DNA of 64,000 nucleotides, from assembly GCF_042654525.1 (NCBI RefSeq), contig NZ_JBHSGP010000014.1, positions 620,001 to 684,000 of the forward strand, in the 5' to 3' direction. Each line of letters opens with the position of its first letter. The stretch's first letter is position 1. Of this stretch, positions 17,268 to 26,976 are shown in pieces. Position numbers and translations under genes: made by a program. Source of the DNA: Geojedonia litorea. Its GTDB lineage: Bacteria > Bacteroidota > Bacteroidia > Flavobacteriales > Flavobacteriaceae. The notes beneath the pieces were generated by a model. That model was not told the origin of the DNA, did not search any database, and was given only the letters and a program-made list of their open reading frames with translations.

Positions 17268-19676
17268 TTAATTATGATTATCCTTTAATCGATCTCGCTC
17301 TTTTAAATCTTTTGTTCGCGAGTTGGTTTTTAAATTGGTGTTTCCAAAATTATATCTAAATCCTATTTTGATGTTTCTATTGTCTAGATTGACTTTAGAA
17401 GAGCTCGATTGGTTAAGATAGTGCGTTGAGGATTCAAAATCTTGTAAATTAAACAAGTCTTCCGCTGAAAGCGAAATAACCGCTCTTTTATTAAAAATAG
17501 ATTTGGTTAACGACAGGCTTGAAACCCAGCGCTCTTCAACAGTTCTAAATCCCTGAAGATTTTTACCCACATAATATAAGGTAAAATTCATGTTTAAACT
17601 TCGGTCTTCCAAAAATGTGAAATCATTTTGTAGCACACTGTAGTTTGACCATTGGTCTTGTTTAATTGGAGTGTTTCCAAAGCTTTCTTGATCTTCAATA
17701 TTATAAAATGAGGTGACAAAATAAATAGCCCAACGTTCGGTAAGATAGCTATTAAACACAAAGTCAAAACCATATTCAATGGTCTTGTTTAGATTTAAAG
17801 GGGTGTAGGATATAATATTGGTGTCATTGTCTTGTCGAGGCAAAATTACGATGTTGTTTTTAGAATTTTTGTAGTAAGCCTCTACTGTAAAATGGTCTAA
17901 AAAAGATGTTCCAACTACGAAATGATCTTGAATTTCTGGTTGTAAATCTGGATTTCCTTGTTCAACTGTATTGCTATTATAAAAAAACCGAAACGGATTT
18001 AATCGTTGATAGTCTGGTCTTTGGATGCTTCGTTTATAACTCGAGTACATGCTCATCTTCTCAAAAGCGTTAAAAGTTAAGCTCGCATTTGGAAACCAAT
18101 TAAAATAATCTTGTTGATTAGTGGTATTATTTAACAACGACACTCCTTCTACTTTTGTTTGCTCTGTTCTTAAGCCTAGAATAACACTCCATTTAGCCCA
18201 ATCTTTTGAGTAATTCATATAAGCCGCCAAAATGTCTTCCTGGTAAGCAAAAACGTCTGTGTTGTTTGCGTCTAACACCTCTTGACCATTAACAATGTCG
18301 TATTGAGTAATATTACTGTCGGTTGTGATATGTGAAACTTTAAATCCTGTCTCAAAAGAAGTGGATTCATTGATGGGTAGGCTATAATCTGTTTGGCCTG
18401 TGGCTATTTTGGTGCTTTGATTATTATCCGTACGAAATTCAGACGTACCTGTTGGGGTATCATCTTCATCAAAATAGTGACTAATAACACCTTGATCACG
18501 TTGGTGATCGTAGTCTGTATAGTGAGCACTTACCGATAATTTCCCTTTCTTAAAATCGTGAGTGTAATCAAGATCAAAGGCTAAATTATGTTTTGTATCC
18601 CTCAATAAGTTATTGGAATCAAAGTAAAAATCTAAATTTTGAGAAGCGTCAAACACATTAGTTGTATTTGATATTTTGTATTTGAAATACGGCAGGAACA
18701 ACATGTTTGAAGACAAACTCAAGGTGTTTTTATCATCAAAATGGTAGTCAAAATTGATGTTGAAATTATGAGTTTTAGTCCATTTGTTTCTGTTTAGTTT
18801 AGATCGCCAATATTCATTAATATTCTGATTTGAATCAAAATAGTTTACGTCTTCTTGATCTTCTCTATTTTCCTTACTATCCGTAAAACTATAACTACCA
18901 TAGAAGTTGATTTTTTCAGATTTAAAAAAGTGACTAGTTCCTACATTATAAATAGGAAACACCCCTTGCGTATAATTCCCGAAAACATTTCCTCTATAGC
19001 CTGTTACCAAATTCTTGCTCATAACGATATTGAGCACAACTCCGCTTGAAGCATCATATTTGGCTGATGGATTGGTAATCACTTCAATAGATTTTATAGC
19101 GTTTGCCGAAGAACTTTCAAGCAGTTGTGTTAATTCTGAAGCTGTAAGATTTACTTTTCTGTTATTTATATAAACCGTCGGTGCTGAATTCTTAACGACT
19201 ATATTGTTGTTAATTACCAGGACTCCTGGTGTGCTTTTTAACACCTGAAGCATGTTGCCTTCGGTTAGTGCGGTGCTTTCAACATTAAACACCATACGAT
19301 CGGCCTCTCGCTTGAAGGTCGGTTTTTTAAACACAATATTCACCTCATCTAAACTTTGTGTTTCTTCTTCTAATACAATGGTGCCTAAATCAATATCTCG
19401 ATTGGTTTCTATGACCTTAAAATACTCTTGAAACCCTATAAAGCTAATTTTAAAGATATAGGTATTCATTTCAAGATTGGTTAAATTAAACAATCCGCTA
19501 TCATCAGTTGAAACTCCTTTAACTATTGTTGAATCTTGTTGGGTCATTACTATAACATTCGCAAAAGCAACAGGATGTTGATTGTCGTCAATCACTTTAC
19601 CGGAGACCGAAAAAGATTGGGCTAAACCAAGGTTAGATAATAAAAAAAATAGGGGTAAAAATGAATTAAATTTCAA
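17268..19676 (-). CDS. TonB-dependent receptor-like outer-membrane beta-barrel protein
   Basis: An 802-residue outer-membrane protein. The signal peptide covers residues 1-19; a carboxypeptidase-regulatory-like domain follows (VSGKVIDDNQHPVAFANVIV, residues 24-105); a plug-like region is near 125-215 (ALTEGNMLQVLKSTPGVLVI); the rest is beta-barrel strands, matching the outer-membrane beta-barrel family 3 proteins of Bacteroidota. Its ligand is unknown. The start is a TTG at 19676, the only start codon giving a complete signal peptide (MKFNSFLPLFFLLSN). A basic tail (LKERDRLKDNHN) extends beyond the last barrel strand, which is slightly unusual. Its stop faces the TolB-like gene with one base between. 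Confidence 0.88.
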   Translation of the reverse strand: MKFNSFLPLFFLLSNLGLAQSFSVSGKVIDDNQHPVAFANVIVMTQQDSTIVKGVSTDDSGLFNLTNLEMNTYIFKISFIGFQEYFKVIETNRDIDLGTIVLEEETQSLDEVNIVFKKPTFKREADRMVFNVESTALTEGNMLQVLKSTPGVLVINNNIVVKNSAPTVYINNRKVNLTASELTQLLESSSANAIKSIEVITNPSAKYDASSGVVLNIVMSKNLVTGYRGNVFGNYTQGVFPIYNVGTSHFFKSEKINFYGSYSFTDSKENREDQEDVNYFDSNQNINEYWRSKLNRNKWTKTHNFNINFDYHFDDKNTLSLSSNMLFLPYFKYKISNTTNVFDASQNLDFYFDSNNLLRDTKHNLAFDLDYTHDFKKGKLSVSAHYTDYDHQRDQGVISHYFDEDDTPTGTSEFRTDNNQSTKIATGQTDYSLPINESTSFETGFKVSHITTDSNITQYDIVNGQEVLDANNTDVFAYQEDILAAYMNYSKDWAKWSVILGLRTEQTKVEGVSLLNNTTNQQDYFNWFPNASLTFNAFEKMSMYSSYKRSIQRPDYQRLNPFRFFYNSNTVEQGNPDLQPEIQDHFVVGTSFLDHFTVEAYYKNSKNNIVILPRQDNDTNIISYTPLNLNKTIEYGFDFVFNSYLTERWAIYFVTSFYNIEDQESFGNTPIKQDQWSNYSVLQNDFTFLEDRSLNMNFTLYYVGKNLQGFRTVEERWVSSLSLTKSIFNKRAVISLSAEDLFNLQDFESSTHYLNQSSSSKVNLDNRNIKIGFRYNFGNTNLKTNSRTKDLKERDRLKDNHN

Positions 19677-19797
19677 GTTTAGTTTGTTTAGATGTGATGC
19701 AATATACTATTTGTTTTAGAATTTTATTTATGGTTTTTCCTCAAATCTTGAAAATTCGTTTGCTCAAAATAAAACGCTTAAAGCTTAATAAATCAAT

Positions 19798-19805
19798 TAT
19801 ATTTG
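19798..19805 (+). promoter_or_regulatory. Predicted -7 promoter element for lepA
   Basis: TATATTTG matches TAnnTTTG and lies 29 bases before the lepA ATG. No convincing -33 TTG was found at the usual spacing. Confidence 0.4.
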
Positions 19806-19834
19806 CAAAATATTCAGCTTGAAGAATTAGCGAA

Positions 19835-21631
19835 ATGAAGCACATCAGAAATTTTTGCATTATTGCACATATCGATCACGGGAAAAGTACGCTTGCCGAT
19901 AGGCTATTAGATTTTACTGGCTCTGTAACCGATAGAGAAAAGCAAGATCAATTGTTGGACAGTATGGATTTGGAACGCGAGCGTGGTATTACCATAAAAT
20001 CTCACGCCATTCAAATGGACTATAACTATAATGGCGTACAATATGTGCTTAACCTTATTGATACTCCAGGACACGTTGATTTTTCGTATGAAGTATCCCG
20101 ATCTATTGCAGCCTGCGAAGGCGCTTTATTGATTGTTGATGCGGCACAAAGTATTCAAGCGCAAACCATTTCAAACTTATATTTAGCTTTAGAGAACGAT
20201 TTAGAGATTATTCCTGTACTCAACAAAGTAGATTTACCAAGTGCAAGTCCTGAAGAAGTAACAGATGATATTGTTGATTTATTAGGTTGTGATCCTTCCG
20301 AAGTTATTCATGCCAGTGGAAAAACCGGTTTTGGAGTTGAAAATATTTTGGCGGCTGTGATTGAACGTATTCCGCCACCTAAAGGCAATGTTGATGAACC
20401 TCTTCAAGCTCTAATTTTTGATTCGGTATACAATCCATTTAGGGGCGTTGAAACCTATTTTAGAGTTATCAATGGAAGTATTAAGAAAAATCAACAAATA
20501 AAATTTATTGCCACCGGAAAAACCTATAATGCCGATGAAGTTGGTACTTTAAGACTAAAACAATTTCCGAGAACCGAAATAAAAGCAGGTGATGTAGGTT
20601 ATTTAATTACCGGTATCAAAGAGGCAAAAGAAGTAAAGGTTGGAGACACTATCACTGATGCTAAAGACCCAACAAAAAACCCTATTTCTGGTTTTGAAGA
20701 TGTAAAGCCTATGGTATTTGCAGGGATTTATCCCGTAGACACTGAAGATTATGAAGAGTTACGTGCTTCAATGGAAAAACTTCAACTCAATGATGCATCT
20801 TTAGTATTTGTTCCTGAAAGTTCGGCTGCTCTTGGTTTTGGGTTTCGCTGTGGGTTTTTAGGGATGCTGCACATGGAAATCATTCAGGAGCGTTTAGAGC
20901 GCGAGTTTGATATGACCGTGATTACTACCGTGCCCAACGTTAGTTACCATGCGTTCACCAATAAAAATCCAGATGCCATAGTTATTGTAAATAACCCATC
21001 TGACCTTCCTGACCCTTCAACTTTAAACCGGGTAGAAGAGCCTTATATAAAAGCGACCATTATCACAAAATCTGATTTTGTTGGCAATGTAATGTCGCTA
21101 TGTATTGAAAAACGAGGTATGATTACCAATCAAACCTATTTAACCACCGAACGAGTTGAACTCAATTTTGATATGCCGCTGGCTGAAATTGTATTCGATT
21201 TTTACGATCGATTAAAAACCGTGTCTAAAGGTTATGCTTCGTTTGATTACTCCCCTATTGGCATGCGCGTTTCTAAATTGGTTCGCGTTGATATTTTGTT
21301 GAACTCACAACCTGTTGATGCACTTTCTGCATTAATTCATGCTGACAATGCACAGAATATTGGTAAAAAAATGTGTGAAAAGTTAAAAGAACTTATACCA
21401 AGACAGCAATTTGATATTCCTATTCAGGCTGCCATAGGCGCAAAAATTATTTCTCGTGAAACCATTAAAGCGCTGCGTAAAGATGTTACTGCTAAATGTT
21501 ATGGTGGTGATATTTCACGTAAACGAAAACTTCTAGAAAAGCAGAAAAAAGGTAAAAAACGTATGCGCCAGGTTGGAAATGTGGAAATTCCACAACAGGC
21601 TTTTATGGCAGTACTAAAGCTAAATGATTAA
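19835..21631 (+). CDS. lepA: Elongation factor 4 (LepA)
   Basis: A 598-residue translational GTPase, the normal length for LepA, which back-translocates or remodels stalled ribosomes and influences initiation. G motifs are AHIDHGKSTLADRL at residues 10-23, ERGITIKSHA near 49, DTPGHVDFSYE near 76 and NKVDLP near 131. The LepA-specific C-terminal domain ends in RKRKLLEKQKKGKKRMRQVG near 565-585. The stop overlaps by four bases with the stop of a small convergent membrane-protein gene. Confidence 0.96.
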   Translation: MKHIRNFCIIAHIDHGKSTLADRLLDFTGSVTDREKQDQLLDSMDLERERGITIKSHAIQMDYNYNGVQYVLNLIDTPGHVDFSYEVSRSIAACEGALLIVDAAQSIQAQTISNLYLALENDLEIIPVLNKVDLPSASPEEVTDDIVDLLGCDPSEVIHASGKTGFGVENILAAVIERIPPPKGNVDEPLQALIFDSVYNPFRGVETYFRVINGSIKKNQQIKFIATGKTYNADEVGTLRLKQFPRTEIKAGDVGYLITGIKEAKEVKVGDTITDAKDPTKNPISGFEDVKPMVFAGIYPVDTEDYEELRASMEKLQLNDASLVFVPESSAALGFGFRCGFLGMLHMEIIQERLEREFDMTVITTVPNVSYHAFTNKNPDAIVIVNNPSDLPDPSTLNRVEEPYIKATIITKSDFVGNVMSLCIEKRGMITNQTYLTTERVELNFDMPLAEIVFDFYDRLKTVSKGYASFDYSPIGMRVSKLVRVDILLNSQPVDALSALIHADNAQNIGKKMCEKLKELIPRQQFDIPIQAAIGAKIISRETIKALRKDVTAKCYGGDISRKRKLLEKQKKGKKRMRQVGNVEIPQQAFMAVLKLND

Positions 21632-21777
21632 TCTTTTTTTGGTTTATCAAGAAACAGGAAGGTGATAATTATAAAACCTACGCCTGTATAAATTGGTGGT
21701 TTCATTCCTGCGTTGACCCCAAGATAAATCATTATAATAGCAACTACAACCAGTAGAATTAGTAAAATCTGTTTCAT
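21628..21777 (-). CDS. Small conserved-looking membrane protein (49 residues)
   Basis: An ATG frame on the minus strand encodes 49 residues: MKQILLILLVVVAIIMIYLG, then VNAGMKPPIYTGVGF, IIITFLFLDKPKKD. It makes two hydrophobic helices joined by a short loop with Gly, Asn and Pro, and ends in a Lys-rich tail. Similar short two-helix proteins occur in Flavobacteriaceae without assigned function. It overlaps the end of lepA by four bases and sits upstream of no other gene on its strand. The coding call rests on helix pattern and fit to the gap, so it is moderate. Confidence 0.6.
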   Translation of the reverse strand: MKQILLILLVVVAIIMIYLGVNAGMKPPIYTGVGFIIITFLFLDKPKKD

Positions 21778-21846
21778 TATGGTCCTGGTATACTTATCAC
21801 CTCTAATTTACTAATTATTTAATTGATAACGATTTAATATCCAATT

Positions 21847-23682
21847 TTAAACCTTTTCAACATCAATAGGTTTACCCAGATATACTAGTTGCCAACCGTC
21901 TTTAATTTTATCGACCATTGTATTGTTGTTAGAAATAATGTGAAGTTCCCCATCAGCATCCTTTAAAAATAACGGTATGATGTCCTTATCCTTATTGGTT
22001 ATTTCAATCAAAGATTCATATTCCTCCCTGTCTTGCAGGTCTATTTCCTGAATAGAAGGATATTTACTTGTCACTTCAGCTAGGGTCACGTAGTCATCAG
22101 TATGTGAAAAAAGACCTTCTTTTGGGGTGTTTTCTGGATCTTTTATTTCTTCTTTTGATACCAACCTGAATGATCCGTTTTCTCCAAACTGTGCTCCAAA
22201 TTTATTGATAGCGTATTTGTTAATATCTGGATTCCCGGTTAGAGCCATTAAGTAACCAACATCACTAAGCTCAATATTGTCCAATAAAGTATCTGAATAA
22301 ATATTGGTGTTTATGGCTTCCAATTCTAAATCCTGCGCCTTTTTAATATTACTTTGGTTACTGTCAATAAGTACAACATGTCTTCCGTTAGATTCTAGGT
22401 AGTGACCTAACAAACGCGACACTTTAGAGGCTCCTACAATTAAAATACCATTGGACGACTTTAAAAATACTCCTGCTAACTTTGCAAAAAGTCGTGCTGT
22501 GGTTGCGTTAAGCAAAACTGTGCCTAGAACAATCATAAATACTAAAGGTGTAATAAATTCGGCACCTTCCACACCATCTTTGGCCAATTTTAATCCAAAT
22601 AATGAGGCAATACCTGCCGCCACGATTCCCCGAGGCCCAACCCAACTAATGAAAAGCTTTTCATTGATTTTTAAATTGGAGCCATGGGTGCTTAAAAACA
22701 CGCCTATTGGTCTTAACACAAATACCACTATAGCAAATAACACTGCGGTATTCCAATTATAAATCAATAACAAATCCTCAAAATTGATATTGGCAGCCAA
22801 CAAAATAAATAGGATAGAGATTAATAGAACACTCAATGATTCTTTGAAATAAAGCAGTTCCTTGAGATATGGAGATTTAGAGTTTCCAAGCACCATACCC
22901 ATAACCACAACAGCCAGTAATCCTGATTCATGAGCAAACACATCTGAAAGCACAAAAACACCCAACACTGCGGCTAGAGCAAATACGTTAAGTAAATAGT
23001 GTGGCACCCATTTTCTGTTGATAATAAAATTTAATGCATGTGCGAAGGTAAACCCAAAGGTGAATCCAAACAATACAATCTTTCCAAATTCAATAAATGC
23101 AGTTTTAGTATATTCTCCACCAGCATCTACACTTATAAACTCAAAAACCAAAACTGCCACTAGCGCGCCAATGGGATCAATAAGAATACCTTCCCATTTA
23201 AGTACCGCCGACACGTCTTTTTTAAGTGGAATATTTCTTAAAATAGGCGTTATAACGGTCGGTCCCGTTACGATTATCAAAGCGGAAAACAAGAAGGATA
23301 TTTCCCAACTTAAATAAAACACGTAATGCGCTGCAATAGCGGCACCGAAAAATGTTACAAGTGATCCAATGGTTATTAGTTTGGTAATTGCCGGACCTAC
23401 ATTTTTTATTTCACCCATGCGCAATGTTAAACCGCCTTCAAAAAGTATAATACTAATGGCAAGAGATACAAAATAGAAAAGGCTTTCTCCAGGAAAAAGT
23501 CCACGACCATTTTCATAAACCGGTTGGATCCATTTTACATTTTCTTCGCTTAAAAATTCGGCAGCAATTGGTCCAACTAACAATCCAATTAAAATAAGAG
23601 GTAAAATGGCGGGGATTTTAAATTTCCAAGCCATCCATTGGGCTAAAATGCCTAAAATTATAATCCCAGCAAGTTCTATCAT
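21847..23682 (-). CDS. CPA1-family cation:proton antiporter with RCK/TrkA-N domain
   Basis: A 611-residue protein with about 12 membrane helices in residues 1-400 (Na+/H+ exchanger type; IIVTGPTVITPILR, WEGILIDPIGALVAVLVFE and SWVGPRGIVAAGIASLFG are family motifs) followed by a TrkA-N nucleotide-binding domain (GILIVGASKVSRLLGHYLES near 410) and a C-terminal domain to 611. Such proteins exchange Na+ or K+ for protons and sense NAD(H) or nucleotide through the regulatory domain. It lies 90 bases beyond the SLC13-type gene on the same strand, and both take part in ion or anion movement. The exact ion is not visible. Confidence 0.9.
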   Translation of the reverse strand: MIELAGIIILGILAQWMAWKFKIPAILPLILIGLLVGPIAAEFLSEENVKWIQPVYENGRGLFPGESLFYFVSLAISIILFEGGLTLRMGEIKNVGPAITKLITIGSLVTFFGAAIAAHYVFYLSWEISFLFSALIIVTGPTVITPILRNIPLKKDVSAVLKWEGILIDPIGALVAVLVFEFISVDAGGEYTKTAFIEFGKIVLFGFTFGFTFAHALNFIINRKWVPHYLLNVFALAAVLGVFVLSDVFAHESGLLAVVVMGMVLGNSKSPYLKELLYFKESLSVLLISILFILLAANINFEDLLLIYNWNTAVLFAIVVFVLRPIGVFLSTHGSNLKINEKLFISWVGPRGIVAAGIASLFGLKLAKDGVEGAEFITPLVFMIVLGTVLLNATTARLFAKLAGVFLKSSNGILIVGASKVSRLLGHYLESNGRHVVLIDSNQSNIKKAQDLELEAINTNIYSDTLLDNIELSDVGYLMALTGNPDINKYAINKFGAQFGENGSFRLVSKEEIKDPENTPKEGLFSHTDDYVTLAEVTSKYPSIQEIDLQDREEYESLIEITNKDKDIIPLFLKDADGELHIISNNNTMVDKIKDGWQLVYLGKPIDVEKV

Positions 23683-23772
23683 AGTTTTCTGTTAATTAGT
23701 TTATACTTTGGAAAGATAGTAAAGATATTTTTTATGAAAATTATCTCTAATTAAATTATTGTGCTCCAATAA

Positions 23773-25545
23773 TCAAAAAGGGAAAAAGTAAGGAATAATA
23801 AACGTGGCAGCAATCCAAATAATTAAATTTATTGGCGCACCAAATCTTAAAAAATCATTGAACTTATAATTACCTGGTGCGTATACCATGGTATTAGTTG
23901 GATAACTCATAGGGGTCATAAATGTTAATGAACAGGCAAACATTACCGCAATCAAAAAAGGACGGTCGCTAACACCCATTAATGATGCTAGACTTATTAC
24001 TATTGGCGCCATTAGGGCTGCCGTTGCTTTACTAGAAATAAGATTTGTTGAAACAAAAGTCACCAAATAAAGAAGGCTTAAGGTAATATGAGCATCGTAT
24101 TGTCCTAGCGTACTTTCAATAAAATTTGCCGCCATAGTAGCACCTCCTGTTTTTTCTAATGCCGTCCCCATGGAAAGCACGCCGGCCATCATAAAAATGA
24201 CTTTCCACTCAACAGCATTGTAGGCCTCAACGGGTTTTAAAACTCCTGTCAAAACCATTAGCAACGCACCAATCATTGCACTTATTAAAATAGATGTGAT
24301 ATTTAGTGAGGCAACCAATACCACTCCTATACCTATGAGAATTGCCGGGATAGCTTTTTTGTAATTGGTTATTTTCTTTTTGTATTCTGAAAGTGTAACA
24401 ATAAGTTTTAGAGCCTCGAGATTATCTATTTCTTCCTTTTTTCCTAAAACCAGCAGCATGTCGCCTTCTTTGAGCTTTACTTTAGCAAGTTTATCTAGAA
24501 TGATTTCACTACGTTGCCTTATAGCAAGTACTGACATATTGAAACTTCGGTTAAAGCGTAACGATTTCAAAGAGTTTTCGGTTAGTGAAGACCCAAAAGG
24601 AATTATAACCTCGTAAATTTTATAACTTTCGTCCTCTTTGTTGTTTAGTTTAACTTGCTTATTTCCTTTTACTTTATACCCTTTTAAATCTAATAATTTA
24701 TTAAACGCAATAGGTGGCACAATCACTTTAAGTACGTCGCCTTTGTGCAAGATGGTGTCAGGACCAACCTGATGATCAATCACTCCCTCTCTTAAAATAG
24801 AAAGAATGTGAATACGATAGTTCTCTACTAATTTAGATCTTAAAACAGGTTTATTAATATCAGAACAGTCTTCCTGAATGGTGAGTTCGGCTACATACTC
24901 TTCAGTTTTTTTTGTAAGTTCATTAGAGTTTTGCCGCTTTGGAAGTAATATGGGGCCCAACACAAACATAAACGCAAAACCAATAATCAACAAACACAGT
25001 GCGGCACCACTAAATTCAAACATGCCAAAAGGTTCAAGGCCGTATTCTTCGGCATAGCTGCTTATAAGTATATTTGTAGAAGTTCCTATTAGAGTACAAG
25101 TGCCCCCAAATAAGGCCGCAAATGAAATAGGCATAAGTAAACGGCCGGGGTTAATATTGGTTTCGCGGCAAACTGTGAGAGCAATAGGAAGCAATAGTGC
25201 AACAACTGCGGTGTCGTTTATAAAGGCAGAAAACACGCCAGAGATAACACAAAATACAACAAGCGCAACTACATAATGGATCTTGGCTAGTTTTATAATT
25301 CTGTCGCTCAATCCATCCAAAAGTCCTGAATTAAAAATACCTCCGCTTACTACAAAAATACATCCTAAAGTTAAGGTTGCTGGATGATTAAACCCCGAAA
25401 AACCTTCTTCTGGATTTAAAACACCCGCAACAATAAACATGGCCATAATAAGTATAGAAGTGGTATCAATTGAAAAGTAGTCTCTTACAAACAGAAAAAC
25501 CCCAACACCTATGATACAAAATGTAATAATGAGATCAATGTTCAT
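23773..25545 (-). CDS. SLC13/DASS-family permease with two TrkA-C domains
   Basis: A 590-residue membrane protein with two sets of helices flanking a cytoplasmic middle section of about 190 residues that holds two TrkA-C (RCK-C) modules (HQVGPDTILHKGDVLKVIVP and LDKLAKVKLKEGDMLLVLGK). INDTAVVALLLPIALTVCRE and GTSTNILISSYAEEYG near residues 110-170 are typical of the SLC13/ArsB-like fold. The family imports sulfate, dicarboxylates or similar anions with Na+. The start is the ATG at 25545; the longer frame has one extra TTG codon. The DUF202 gene is upstream on the same strand. Confidence 0.88.
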   Translation of the reverse strand: MNIDLIITFCIIGVGVFLFVRDYFSIDTTSILIMAMFIVAGVLNPEEGFSGFNHPATLTLGCIFVVSGGIFNSGLLDGLSDRIIKLAKIHYVVALVVFCVISGVFSAFINDTAVVALLLPIALTVCRETNINPGRLLMPISFAALFGGTCTLIGTSTNILISSYAEEYGLEPFGMFEFSGAALCLLIIGFAFMFVLGPILLPKRQNSNELTKKTEEYVAELTIQEDCSDINKPVLRSKLVENYRIHILSILREGVIDHQVGPDTILHKGDVLKVIVPPIAFNKLLDLKGYKVKGNKQVKLNNKEDESYKIYEVIIPFGSSLTENSLKSLRFNRSFNMSVLAIRQRSEIILDKLAKVKLKEGDMLLVLGKKEEIDNLEALKLIVTLSEYKKKITNYKKAIPAILIGIGVVLVASLNITSILISAMIGALLMVLTGVLKPVEAYNAVEWKVIFMMAGVLSMGTALEKTGGATMAANFIESTLGQYDAHITLSLLYLVTFVSTNLISSKATAALMAPIVISLASLMGVSDRPFLIAVMFACSLTFMTPMSYPTNTMVYAPGNYKFNDFLRFGAPINLIIWIAATFIIPYFFPF

Positions 25546-25580
25546 CAAGCAAGTGTTTTAGATTGAAAATGACTTTTGCA

Positions 25581-25931
25581 TTATTCATTATTTTGTGCTT
25601 CGGTGTTATAATAAAGTTTTTTCAAGCTTTTCTTTAACAACATAAAGCGGTACACTCCTATCACAAAAAATATGCTACTAAACACTAAAGACAGTATTCC
25701 TAAATATTGGAAATTAGGAAAGTCCTTCAATTGAAAAAATGCTATTCCTCCTAAAAGCAAATACAAAGATGACCTGATATAAGAAAGCAAGGTGCGTTCA
25801 TTTGCTAACCGGGTGCGTTCAATGGCAAGATAGTCTCTTAAAATTACTTCTTCATCAGGTTTAAAATCACGTCCAAACCTTAATAGCTTCATTTTTTTTA
25901 TTTTTAAAGGTCCTTTTACTAGCTTCTTCAT
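25581..25931 (-). CDS. DUF202 family membrane protein
   Basis: A 116-residue protein with the DUF202 signature RDYLAIERTRLANERTLLSYIRSSLYLLLGG (residues 31-61; the Arg and Asn residues are the conserved part) followed by two hydrophobic helices near 51-69 and 77-99. Proteins of this kind (YidH-like) are small inner-membrane proteins without a firm function. It is 35 bases upstream of the SLC13-type permease gene and probably co-transcribed. The region 25932-26098 contains no further gene. Confidence 0.85.
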   Translation of the reverse strand: MKKLVKGPLKIKKMKLLRFGRDFKPDEEVILRDYLAIERTRLANERTLLSYIRSSLYLLLGGIAFFQLKDFPNFQYLGILSLVFSSIFFVIGVYRFMLLKKSLKKLYYNTEAQNNE

Positions 25932-26098
25932 GATCGTTTTTTTATAAATTTAGTTCAATTTTTTTGCGCTTACAAACTTTAATTCTGTATGTATACTTAT
26001 ATTAAATGTTAAAAAACAACTAATAAAAAGGCGCCTACTAATTATGTTTTTATTCCTTTTAGTAATTTGCGAGACATTTGTTACTTAAAATCGCACTA

Positions 26099-26962
26099 AT
26101 GCAATTATATCCCATTAATTCTGGAAATTTCAAACTCGATGGCGGCGCCATGTTTGGTGTGGTTCCTAAATCACTTTGGCAAAAAACCAATCCCGCCGAT
26201 GCTAATAATATGATTGACATAGCGGCCCGATGTTTGTTAATTGAAGACAGTAATCGTTTAATTTTAATTGATACTGGTATGGGTGATAAACAAAGTGACA
26301 AGTTTTTTGGATACTACTTTTTATGGGGCGATGATACCATTGACAAATCGTTAAAACATCATGGATTTCATCGTGATGATGTTACTGATGTATTTATGAC
26401 TCATCTGCATTTTGATCATTGTGGCGGAAGTATTCAATGTAACAAGAACAAAACTGGCTATGAACCAGCTTTTAAAAACGCACGTTTTTGGAGCAATAAA
26501 GACCATTGGAAATGGGCAATCCAACCCAATAATAGAGAGAAAGCGTCGTTTTTAAAAGAAAACATTTTACCAATGGAGGAAAGTGGTCAATTAAATTTTA
26601 TTGAACTTCCAAAAACAGATATTTTACAAAACAGTGAATTGGGATTTGATGTGTTTTTTGCCGATGGGCATACCGACAAGCAAATGATACCTATGCTCAA
26701 CTATAAAGGAAAAACCATTTGCTTTATGGCCGACCTGCTTCCTACGGTTGGACATTTACCAATTCCCTTTGTGATGGGTTACGATACTAGGCCGCTGTTA
26801 ACATTGACCGAAAAAGAACGTTTTTTAAATTTAGCTGCCGATAATAACTTTTATTTATTTTTGGAACATGATGCCCACAATGAAATTATAACTGTTCAAC
26901 ATACCGAAAAAGGCGTAAGGCTAAAAGACGTCTATAGCTGCAATGAAATTTTTAGCAAATAA
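26099..26962 (+). CDS. MBL-fold metallo-hydrolase
   Basis: A 287-residue metallo-beta-lactamase-fold enzyme. THLHFDHCGG near residue 101 is the HxHxDH zinc motif; further ligands are in FFADGHTDKQMIP near 186 and the EHDAHNE region near 258. The start is the ATG at 26099; the longer frame begins with a TTG seven codons upstream and adds nothing recognisable. Relatives are lactonase-like hydrolases acting on small esters or lactones, for example AHL-type lactonases or methyl parathion hydrolases, but the substrate here is unknown. It is 14 bases before the S8 peptidase gene, so the two are co-transcribed. Confidence 0.88.
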   Translation: MQLYPINSGNFKLDGGAMFGVVPKSLWQKTNPADANNMIDIAARCLLIEDSNRLILIDTGMGDKQSDKFFGYYFLWGDDTIDKSLKHHGFHRDDVTDVFMTHLHFDHCGGSIQCNKNKTGYEPAFKNARFWSNKDHWKWAIQPNNREKASFLKENILPMEESGQLNFIELPKTDILQNSELGFDVFFADGHTDKQMIPMLNYKGKTICFMADLLPTVGHLPIPFVMGYDTRPLLTLTEKERFLNLAADNNFYLFLEHDAHNEIITVQHTEKGVRLKDVYSCNEIFSK

Positions 26963-26976
26963 TCCCAAATTCTATT

